DNA from: Thunnus maccoyii | Taxonomy: Eukaryota; Chordata; Actinopteri; Scombriformes; Scombridae | Direction of reading: 5' to 3' | NCBI RefSeq assembly: GCF_910596095.1 | Contig: NC_056543.1 | Location: 19,669,542 to 19,733,541, forward strand | Length of the DNA stretch: 64,000 bases | Part shown: positions 1 through 9,990 of the stretch, in pieces | How positions within the stretch are numbered: position 1 is the stretch's first letter | Layout of the letters: each line of letters opens with the position of its first letter | Notes under the pieces: model-generated | What the model saw: the letters and a program-made list of their open reading frames with translations, nothing else | Told to the model about the DNA's origin: nothing | Databases searched by the model: none | Made by a program: the position numbers and the translations under genes

Positions 1-267
1 TTCATAGTCAAGATTAACACATTTCTTTGCAATGCTATTTAAATTCAGTTTACACTGCCAATTCTAGTGATTACGAGATTTGGGATATGAATTTAACAAG
101 GCTTGACATTTTCCTGCTGTACCACACACTTCACAAATACAATAAAACAACCTTTGTGAAGTGTGCAGTGTTACATTTTTTTGAGACTGTGACAAAGATT
201 TGTCAACACCACAGTGTGGTTGATTTTTGAGACCATGAATTGTGTTCTTGTGGTATTATGTCCAATG

Positions 268-760
268 TACAGAATATAGCCACAAGTATGTGGACACCTG
301 AACATTACACCCGACCGTTGATCATCTCGATTCAAAACCATGGGTATTAATATGCCTTTGTAGCGCCCTTCACTGTTCAGGGAAGGCTTATCATATGATT
401 TTGAAATCTGGCTGCAGAGATTTGCTCCCATTCAGCATTAATGATGTCGGCCACTGATGTTTTGTGATAAGGCCCGGCTCGCAATGTCCAAATTCATCCC
501 AAATGTGCTGGATGGGGTTTAGGTGAGGGATCTGTGCAGGCAATTGTAGTTCTCCCACACAAAACTTGTAGAAAACCATTCCTTTACGGACCTCGCTTTG
601 TGCACCTGGCCATTGATTGTCTAAAATATAATTGTGTGCTGTAGCATTAATGTATTCCTCAACGGGTACCAAAAAGCTTACGAAAAACAGCCTCAAACCA
701 AAACTGCACAAAGGTGCTGTGGGTGGAGGGGTGTCCACATCCTTTTGGTGATATGGTGTA
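268..760 (-). mobile_element. Decayed Tc1/mariner-like DNA transposon fragment
   Basis: The two ends form imperfect inverted repeats: both begin TACA and share the core GTGGACACC after about 25 bases, and TA dinucleotides at each edge fit a Tc1/mariner target site. The minus strand between them encodes a broken peptide (about 391-738) containing HLNPIQHIWDE, which resembles the conserved NP-I-EHLWD stretch near the catalytic end of Tc1-type transposases. The element is short (about 490 bp) and lacks a full transposase, so it is an internally deleted, inactive relic. Family assignment is inferred from the ends plus this one motif. Confidence 0.6.
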
Positions 761-1525
761 GTTCCTTCCTGTTAATTTGTACAGGCAGATGTATTGGCTC
801 ACCCTTGAATTAGTGTGTGAATATAAGCTGAATGTAATGTAATTTTAAATTTCAGGATGGGGGTTATACAGTCAAAACAAACATATAAAAACGTGTTTAC
901 CATAAACCCAAGAGACATGTGAGATCTAGACTGTGATTTGGGAAGATAAAGCACACTGGAAATATATAATATATCAGGGAAACTATTCAATGTAAGCCTT
1001 TATCTATTTGCTGCTTTTACCTATAAAATTGGGATAGTGTTATACTGTTCATACGGTTTTTCTTTGTAATACACTACATGTAACCAGAAAACATTCAGCT
1101 TGCTTTATCAAGGGATCGGCTGCAGAAGCTTTCATGCGAATGTGTCTGCAGATAATTAAGCTGTTCTTAAATGAGCTGCGACCCGAGCAAAACCTTGCTC
1201 AGCTCATCAAAAACAATTTTGCAAGTGCACCGCACGCGCACACTAAAGTACACGCATGCGCACGCTCACGAGCGCGCTCAATAGACAATAACTAAACATC
1301 AAAAGAAGAAGAAATGGGCTTTTTTCTATATAAAACCATCACTCGGTAATGGCTGTAATAAGACGATAAACAGCACAGGAACTATCTTCAAGCAAAGGCA
1401 TATCTGTCTGCCCTTTTTCTATTTTGCAACTTCCTTCAGTGTGCACTCTCAAAACAGGCTTATATTTATTTATTTATTTTATTTTATTTTTTTCACAAGA
1501 GGGTATTTTAATTCTAAAGCGAGGG
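761..1525. other. Non-coding upstream DNA before pcdh8
   Basis: I see no gene here. The stretch is AT-rich with a CG-containing patch around 1210-1280 (several CGCA and GCGC steps) and a simple TTTA/TTTTA tract at about 1465-1493. It may hold distal regulatory sequence of pcdh8, but nothing in it is diagnostic. Confidence 0.5.
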
Positions 1526-1733
1526 ATTGGTCACACTTGGTCTCATTAGCATGAGGAGCTGTATAAACCCCGCCACTGCAGAATTGTGAGCTGTGTTGAA
1601 GGCGAGGCAACAAGCGTATCTCTGACTGGCTGCGCGCAAGGAGCAAGTAACTTTCACTTTCAGCACAGTTCAGTTCATAAAAGCGGGAGCTGTATGGAGA
1701 GCTCTCACGCCCTGTCTCATCTGTTCAGCAGCA
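1526..1733 (+). promoter_or_regulatory. pcdh8: Likely pcdh8 promoter and 5' leader
   Basis: Just upstream of the pcdh8 start lie an inverted CCAAT (ATTGG, 1526-1530), a T-box-like half site TCACACTT (1531-1538), a TATAAA (1562-1567) and a second A/T box, CATAAAAG, near 1676-1683. The ATG follows at 1734. Paraxial protocadherin is a known target of T-box factors such as Tbx16 in zebrafish mesoderm, which makes the TCACACTT site worth noting. Its function here is an inference from position and sequence only, and the transcription start is not determined. Confidence 0.45.
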
Positions 1734-4700
1734 ATGAGGATGCTTACTGAGGGAAAGGTTACTACCAAGATGATACGAGGCAAATTTATAACTTATTGGC
1801 GCCGGTGGATTTTTATATTCTCAATCCATCATTTTTTATCTGCCTCACTGGCCAAATCCGAGGGAAATACTATAAGATACCAGACCAATGAGGAGGACGC
1901 ACCGGGTACAGTCATCGGAAACCTTGCCAAGGACATGTCCTTGAGTCTGTCTCACTCCTCCAAGACCAATTTCAGGATGATGAAACAATTCAATGATTCA
2001 TTCATCAGGGTAAGAGAAAGCGACGGGGAACTCACTGTCGCGGAACGGATTGACAGGGAGAGAATCTGCAGACACACTCCACAGTGTCTCATTACTTTTG
2101 ACGTGGTAAATTTCTCCAAAGATCGCTACAAATTGATTCACGTTGAGGTGGAAATAAAGGACATCAATGACAACTCCCCGGAGTTTCCAAACAAGGAATC
2201 TATAGTGGAGATCTCAGAGAATGCAGCACTGGGGTCCCGTCTTCCTTTAGACCCCGCTGTGGACGCTGATGTCGGGTCAAACTACATCCAAAGCTATCAA
2301 ATTTCTGTCAACAGTCATTTCACCATTGATGTGCTCCTGCGAGCGGATGGGGTTAAATATGCGGAATTGGTACTAATGAAAGGGCTAGACAGGGAGACTC
2401 AGTCATCATACACTGTGGAGCTGGTCGCCACAGACGGAGGCAACCCATACAGATCAGGGTCAACAAAGATAACTATAAGAGTGACTGACTTTAATGATAA
2501 TAGTCCTGTTTTTGACCAGAGTAGTTTCTCAGTCAGTTTGCCTGAGGACGCACCGGTTGGCACTGTTATACTGGACTTGAACGCAGTTGATGCTGATGAG
2601 GGTTTAAACGGGGAGGTCGTCTACGGGTTCGGAAAACAGGTTTCTCATGAGATCCGAGAACTTTTCCACGTGGATAATAAATCAGGTCGCCTGACTCTCA
2701 AGAGTCCGGTGGATTTTGAGGACAAAAGCACCTATGAGCTTGACGTGCAGGCGAATGATCTGGGACCCAACCCGACCCCCTCCGTGTGCAAAATCATAAT
2801 TCACGTCACAGACGTTAATGACAATGCCCCAGAAATCAGTATCACCCCGATGACCTCCATTTCGACTGGCATTGCATATATCAGTGAGGCGGCAGACAAG
2901 GACAGTCTGGTGGCGCTGATCAGCACCTTGGACAGAGACTCGGGTGTTAACAGCCAAGTTCACTGCACATTATACGGCCACGACCATTTCAAGCTCCGAC
3001 AGGCTTACGAGGACAGCTACATGATAGTTACAGCTGCAACCTTAGACAGGGAGAGGATTAGTGAGTATAACTTGACGGTCATGGCTGAGGATTTTGGGTC
3101 ACCTCCGCTGAGAAAGATCACTCAGTACACCATTAGACTCAGCGACGAGAATGACAACGCCCCTCACTTTACTAAAGCTGTGTATGAAGTTTCAGTGGTG
3201 GAAAACAACCCCCCGGGCGCGTATGTCACCACGGTCGAGGCCAGCGACGCGGATTTGGGCAACAATGGCAAAATTACTTACAGACTCGTGGACAGTGTCA
3301 TCATGGGGTCCCCAGTGAACACATTTGTGTCGCTTAACTCAGTGTCTGGCTCCATATATGCCCTAAGAAGTTTTAACTATGAAGTCATGAAACAGCTAGA
3401 TGTACACATACAAGCAAGTGATGGGGGGTCACCACAGCTGCAGAGCACTGCTGTCATCAGACTAAAAATAGTTGATCAGAATGACAACCAACCTTCTATA
3501 ATTGAGCCACCCCTTTACAAGGGATCTGCTGAGGTTTTCCTGCCCAAAGATGCACCTGCAGGTTATGTGGTAACCCAGATAAAGGCCACAGATGCTGATG
3601 AAGGCATAAATGCACAGTTGTCCTATAAAATTACAGAAGGGGGACACCTGGGTTTCTCTATCAACAAAGACACAGGGAAAGTGCATGTGAGCCGACAGCT
3701 GACTTATGATCTCGCAGACAATGTCAAAGTCATAGTATCAGTCAGTGACAATGGGTCCCCCGCGCTTTCCTCCACAGCCATTATACACTTCAGTTTTGTA
3801 GAAGGAACTCTACCCAGTATGCCTTCCTTGGCTGAAAATGGCAGCGAGGATCTCTTTGAATGGGATATGTCCATAGCCATAATCATTGTCCTGGCAGGGA
3901 GCTGCTCTCTCCTCCTGCTGGCTATCATTCTCATCACAACCATTTGCAGCCGCCAGAAAAAAGAGACAAAGGAGGGGGGGTATGATGAAAAAGAAGACAT
4001 ACCAAATGTGGAAAAAGTGGAAAGTGGTCATATTGATTCATTGATTGCCAACCACAAAGGCAAAGTGTTTGATGCCCACCCATTTCCAGAGAAATCTTCA
4101 GTGGCCAGCAGCAATGCAACAGAGGCAGCCTGTGAGGATGGCAGGCAGACAGCAGGCATCTTTGAGTCAAACAGCAGAGTGATGGAGGGTAAATTAAAGG
4201 TAAGTAATTCTATTTTAAGAGATAATTAAAGTTTGTCACATACTGATTTTGTTGTGACTCAAAATTTGTGTCAATGTGTTTCTGTCTTCGCAGGGCTATT
4301 CTACTTTACCAGGATATGGGAAAGAAACTGTCCGGCCGATAACAATATGGAAGGGTAACTCCTTCACAACAATCTCAGCAAGAGATCCTCATATCAGTGG
4401 CAAAGACAGTGGGAAAGGTGACAGTGACTTCAATGACAGTGATTCTGACATAAGTGGGGATGTGCACAAAAAAGACTCGCCACCAACAAACAGTGAGTGT
4501 CACAAAAACATAATAAAATAGAGATTGAGAAAAAAAAAGTCAGATAAGTGAGCGCAGGATTAAATTTCAAGTTGAACTCCATACAATAATGCGTTTCCTA
4601 AAGTATGATTTATATCTTAATCTAAACCACATATACCAAAAAGATTATACCCAGTTACAACAATATATTTTCTGACACACTGGACACATTATGATGGATC

Positions 4701-5109
4701 TAACTTGGGCTCACTGGGGTCTTTTAACATCAAACGCCATCATCCAGGTGAGCCAGCAAATGTATTACATTCTGACAGCACTGCTGTTTCCACAGGTCTC
4801 TGGGCATGTACAAGCGAGTGCAAAGTGCTGGGACACTCAGACCGATGCTGGAGCCCCTCAGCTACAAGGCCCAACATGAGCCTGGCCTGTGGACCGCATC
4901 TGTCGACATTCTCCAAGACAGCTTCACTTCCCCGTGACACCAGAAGGGAAAACTACTATCCAGCTCACCTACCTAAAACCAACGGTCTGCAAAGTGTGTA
5001 CGAAAAAGTTCAACACCAGGAATTTGATTATATTCTTGTGGGTCCACCGACACCGGCCAGAATACAGGAAACAGATGAGATATCCATTCCAGAGTATACA
5101 AACTCATAA
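1734..5109 (+). CDS. pcdh8: Protocadherin-8 (paraxial protocadherin)
   Basis: Single-pass cadherin-superfamily adhesion protein of the plasma membrane (delta-2 protocadherin), known in vertebrates for cell sorting and movement in paraxial mesoderm and for synapse remodelling. Exons: 1734-4199, 4294-4492, 4796-5109; 992 residues joined. The large first exon encodes a signal peptide (hydrophobic stretch about residues 22-38), six cadherin repeats and the membrane segment. The calcium-binding DxNDN linkers sit near residues 143, 251, 360, 471 and 581, and the transmembrane helix at about 712-738. The two small exons encode the cytoplasmic tail, including the conserved [14 protein letters not shown] (CM1-like) and [16 protein letters not shown] (CM2-like) stretches shared by PCDH8, 10, 18 and 19. 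PCDH8 rather than PCDH10/18/19 is chosen from the N-terminus ([18 protein letters not shown]) and the LYGHDHF motif. The gene has three exons, like human PCDH8, and adjacency to cnmd matches human 13q14.3. An in-frame Met at codon 3 is an alternative start. Confidence 0.95.
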
Positions 5110-5480
5110 GAGAGCTTAAATCAAAGATCATCAAAAGGGGCTTTGTCTTTATACTGTACAGTACTTTTATCTTGATTGACTCTATGTTGGATTGTTGCAG
5201 TGTTTTGTAGTATGTCATTTGTCTTTTGACTCATATAAGACTGTTCATTGTACCATGTATAATATGCAAGATTTTGTACATTAATAATATATTTTTCATA
5301 ATGAATCAATGTAAAGAAGAATTTTATTATGGATTTTCAAGAGCATGTGTTACTATTTAAGGGGCATGACCTATGGACATTTAGGCTGAAAGGGGCCTTT
5401 CTGCTGTGGAAAACAATCAATATGAAAAATGACCATGTCTGTGGTAGATTTTGTCACATTGTTGCACAAATAAAACAGTT
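5110..5480 (+). other. pcdh8: pcdh8 3' untranslated region with poly(A) signal
   Basis: AT-rich sequence follows the pcdh8 TAA stop (5107-5109). A canonical AATAAA lies at 5469-5474 and is the best candidate polyadenylation signal, giving a 3' UTR of roughly 380 bases. The cleavage site itself cannot be read from the sequence. Confidence 0.5.
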
Positions 5481-6523
5481 AAAAGAAAATTGTTTTGCTG
5501 TTCAAAAACAAATTTAGTTATCTTGGCTTACAGGTATGTAATCTCATAGGCAGAGTGCAACCTATTGTCCTGAGGAAATATTTATAAAGCTCAAAAAATA
5601 ACCTCAAACGAGCCAAATGAGTGCACTGAATACATTTAATTTGCCTTCAAGACTTATAAGCCGCAATAACTAAAATGTGGTTCTTGGACGATCACAGCCA
5701 AAATGATAACAAGCATAAGCCAATGTCATACTCTTTTCATGGTACACAATGTAATGTGCTGCCTTCAATTTGCATGCAAATACTGCATTGTTGATCAAAT
5801 GCTCTTACAATTACATATTTTTCGAAGGTCAAAAAATCCCGTCACCTTTCTGATTGCCTCCCAGCTCAGCAATTACCCAAAAAATGTGGTTCAATCTGTT
5901 ACCAAGCAACAGCAGCACTGCACATTTGAATCTCTCTGTGATTTTGTATGGTATAACAAGTCAGTGCTGTGTTGCTGCATATCGTAAGAGTATAAAAACA
6001 TCAGAAGACTCGCTTCTACTTACAGGTTTGACTACAGGTAGTCTGTTCCTTCACACTGACACCTGTAACTAGAAAAGACCTGGAAGAAGTCCACAATACT
6101 CATAGAGATTTATATAAGTCATCATCATTGGCATCAAACTTTCTGAACATAAAAATATTCTTTAAAATCATAGCTGCCTTATATATAACTTATATATAAC
6201 TTACATATTTTCCTCCTAACTGAAAGGTCAGACAGTAACTTTTATCACTGCTTGTCACATATGACACCAGCCAATCTCTGATTAACTCAGAACTGCTTCA
6301 AAAGTATTGTTTTAGTTTGGTGCCACAGGATGGCCACCTTGCCTTAAGCAACCTGGACCTCCAGGTAACATTCAGATGAAAAATTTAGCTCAAAGAATTT
6401 ACATCATCTGTACGTCATTCACACTCAAGCGTGAAATAGCCTTCCCCTGGGATAACCTGATTCTCCAAAGAGAAGTATTACAGTATTAGAGGAGGAATTA
6501 TAGAGGACATCATCAGGGAGACG
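5481..6523 (+). promoter_or_regulatory. cnmd: Intergenic DNA upstream of cnmd with candidate regulatory sites
   Basis: No gene is visible here. Three motifs stand out: a perfect 14-base palindrome made of two overlapping POU octamers, ATTTGCATGCAAAT (5768-5781); a perfect RFX-type X-box, GTTACCAAGCAAC (5898-5910); and TATAAAAA (5991-5998). They lie 0.5-0.75 kb before the proposed cnmd start codon. The TATA box may set a cnmd transcription start near 6020 with a long 5' leader, but this is an inference; a start nearer 6430-6520 is equally possible. Confidence 0.35.
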
Positions 6524-9497
6524 ATGGAAAAAGTCCAAAATACCACACATGGATCTGGTTGTTTTGAACACTGCACGACTTCGGTAAGACAGGCTTAATA
6601 TGTTTTTTGATTTCAAAATATAATTGACATCCATGACTTGTGAATTAGTGAGTAGACTCCATGAAATCTTGAGGAATTTGTCCTGCTCATTGATCAGTGT
6701 GTGCCATTTCTTACTTTGCTTCTTCTGAACTTTGGGAAGGTACAAAACACACCGACCTCTACTACGGTCAGTCGCCTCCTGAGATTTGGAGCTGTGGCTC
6801 TTATTGTTGGTGCCGTGTTCATGTTGTGCACCTCCATGGCTGCTGTCTACCTGTGGAAAGTCAGTGATAAAAATGTAAGTGTCAACCAAGGATTATGCTG
6901 TTAGAGGTATTACAGTGCTACTTCAGTAACAGATTTGCAGGCAGTATGCTTTTGATGTCAAACGGACCCAAAATAGACTACAGAATCCTCTCATAATGAA
7001 AATTTTATTACAGGCATAGATGTATTTTCTTGAAACTGTCACAACAGATATTTATGTTAATGATTAAGATGCCCTAACACAATTCAGAGTGTGAAATTGC
7101 ATATTTAATTCTGTCTACAATACATATTTCAAACTACATAACATATTCCCGTAACTCTATCCCATCTTATAAGAAATATTGTGTTTATCTGTGTCCTAAT
7201 GAGCTCACCTGTAGGGCAAGCATCCCCATCAAGGTCTGCAGCAGCATCTCCTGTGGTGCTTTGCTCAATTCTCAGCGTGCTAAAACTACACAGGATTTCT
7301 TTAAGAGAGAAGCAACAACAACAATTACTGTGCAGGGGAATGGCATAAGCAATACGCAGCTTGTTTTTCTGCATCTCTCTTCTACTGTGTTTGCTACAGT
7401 GCGATTTACATAACTTGACTAATCAGTCATTTAATGTTCCACTTTGAATGCTGCCAGGTTTATAATGTTCGTTACAGTATGAACATCAATGGGGAGGCGA
7501 GGGAAGGCTCCATGGAAATTGATTCTGACAACAACCTGGAGAGATTTACAACTGGGAGTGGAGCTGAGGAAGCTGTGGAGATTCATGACTTTCAAATTGT
7601 GAGTGAATTTGTCCTTGTTCTTTCTTCCTGAGGTAGTTCAGCAGAGATTGTCTGTGTGCTTAGCAAAGTAGCAAAGCTGTGAGTGTAAACATGGCATCTC
7701 TGTGATTTGGTGCAGGGAATAACTGGAATCCGCTTCTTCGGAGGAGACAAGTGCTATATAAAATCCCAAATCAAAGCCAACCTTCCACACATGGGAGTTC
7801 AGAACAAAGAGTCGCTGATGTTTGACCTGGTATATGCACACTACTTGATTTTTATCCTCTGCTTTCTTTTAGCACTGCAATTTCTCTCACCACCTGAGTA
7901 ATTCAAGGAAAATATTCTTCTTTTCCTGCCAGACAGATGAAATCATGCCAGTGAGGTTTGATGAGGAATTCCTCACCTGGGCTGCTGCTGAGCGGCCACT
8001 GAAGGACACCAGTTTCCTGAGCAAGAAAATTCTGAATCTTTGCGGGGAGCTTCCCATTTACTGGCTCCAACCTGTCTTTCCTAAAGGTTGCCTTTATATC
8101 TTTTATTACATATTGATTTATACCATCCCACAGAGCCTAGGAAAACTGGCCTGATATCATAGAGCATGGTCTATTTCATTTGAAGTACTGTACATTTCTT
8201 CATAGTTTATTCAGATCCTGGTTGTTATTGCCCTGCTTATCTGCTGACACACTTGTACAATCAGCAGTCTTGTCTGAGAAGTTAGTGAAACACATGAACA
8301 TCTTGAACATACACTACATTTAGAGTCGTACACCAAAAATGGCTCCGGTCTTGTATTAAAAAAGAATGATCTTGAAATATGCAGGACTGCTTGATATCAC
8401 TGCTGCTAATTTAATTATTCAGGACATCTGAGACAGCTGCAGCTATGTAGGATTGAGCTCTGAGGACATGTATGGCGTCTTGTGGATGTTGACCCAATAC
8501 TCTTGCCTCTTGTGGCTGCTGTAACAGATGGGGAGAGGAGAAAGAGAGACACACAGCGCGCCAAACGGCAGTTTAACATGGAGGAGTTTGACGCAGCTGC
8601 TGAGGAGAGGAACCCAGTGAGTCACGCAGAGAATGACACCTCCAGAGTTGAGGAAGAGGAGGAGGGGTCGCAGTCTTCTGCAGGGTCAGCATACAATCCT
8701 GAAAATCCTTATCATGTGAGTACTGACTTTTTCAACAATATTGCTTATGATAAACAAGGCTTCAGAGCTGGTGAATTTTTTATCAACTATCAAGAGACAT
8801 CTACTGAGCCCTGAAGCAACCCTTAAAGTAACATTATGAATTGAAACTTCTCTGTTTTGTCAACACTTTTACAGATGACTTCAGAGCACCATCCTTAAGA
8901 TGCCAGGCTTGTTAAAAATGTATATTCACAGAAATAGAAGTGCGTGATGTGGAAATGTGTTAACCTGGATTTAGTGTCTCTGTCAGCTGTGGGTATGTGC
9001 TGCTGTTGCTGTTGAGTAGGCGTCACATTAGTAGCTAATTACAGGTCACTTGGGTAACAGCTGCCATTTCCAAGTTGATGAACTTATGAACTGAAGTGAA
9101 AATTCCCATTGGTTATAAAAATTCATACCGCCTAAGAGAACTGGAGTCACATGTTTGAAAGGATGAGAGGTTTAAGTTTTGAAAATATTTGAATTGCAAA
9201 TGAGTATAATGTTTTTTTTTTTTTAAGAAAAGGCTGCTCTTCAAAATTAACATTGCTTCAAAACTGCAGCGCAGCAGAGGGTCCGGAGAGGAAGGTGCCA
9301 TGACCTTTGACACCATGCTAGACCACCAGGGGATCTGCTGCTCAGAATGCCAACGCAGCTACACTCACTGTCAGAGGATATGCGAGCCTCTGCGTGGCTA
9401 CTGGCCCTGGCCTTACAACTACAGAGGGTGCCAGGTAGCTTGCCGAGTCATTATGCCTTGTCGCTGGTGGGTGGCACGCATTTTAGGTGTTGTGTAG
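6524..9497 (+). CDS. cnmd: Chondromodulin-1 (BRICHOS-domain, anti-angiogenic cartilage protein)
   Basis: Type II membrane precursor whose furin-released C-terminal part promotes chondrocyte growth and blocks blood-vessel invasion of cartilage. Exons: 6524-6583, 6740-6874, 7458-7598, 7716-7829, 7933-8086, 8528-8715, 9270-9497; 339 residues joined (human 334). Exon 2 holds the transmembrane helix (about residues 37-60). Exons 3-5 hold the BRICHOS domain (YNVRYSMNINGE, IRFFGGDKCYIKSQ, and a second cysteine in LNLCGELPIYWLQP). Exon 6 has two basic furin-type sites, RRKR and RAKR (about residues 205-215), then an acidic linker. Exon 7 encodes the mature peptide with eight cysteines, starting GICCSECQRSYTHC and ending WWVARILGVV, nearly identical to mammalian chondromodulin. 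Exon 1 (20 codons) is the weakest part: it was chosen because ATG, a GTAAGA donor and phase 0 all fit, not by similarity. The gene follows pcdh8 in the same orientation. Confidence 0.93.
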
Positions 9498-9990
9498 AAA
9501 TGCACGCTACATTTGTCAGATAACTTTTTTTGTCTCCCCAAAAAAGACCCCAAAGGTCTCTAAACTTTCAGCTTCTGTGCAGATATGATTGCAGATATTT
9601 GTTTTCTGAGTTTGACTGTAAATACTACCATAAAACTATACTTTTTAGCATGATATGCAGATAATGATGTATGCTTTACTAAGAAAACCTATATATGATT
9701 TAATTATTTTCATAGGTAAGAGGTAAATTGGTGTTTTCTGTTTGCAGGCATATACTACTTCCTTACATACAGTAAAACTAGAAAACGTAAATGCCATTTT
9801 CCTGTTTGCAGCTACACACTCATAAATGGGTTACACAAATGAGCACATTCATTTTTGCATCGTGTAATACCAAGGCTTAATGCACTGTACTGTGCTTAAT
9901 GGAAGGTATGGGACTGAATCCAAAGGCTCAGCAGATCATGTACCTTTTTCTGACTGAATAGGCTTCAATAAATTCTAATTACAGTATATG
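9498..9990 (+). other. cnmd: cnmd 3' untranslated region with poly(A) signal
   Basis: Non-coding sequence after the cnmd TAG stop. AATAAA at 9967-9972 is a plausible poly(A) signal, giving a 3' UTR near 480 bases. Confidence 0.45.

Noticed and set aside
6425-6889. 154-codon minus-strand open frame
   Set aside because: It overlaps cnmd exons 1-2 on the opposite strand and has no recognisable motif.
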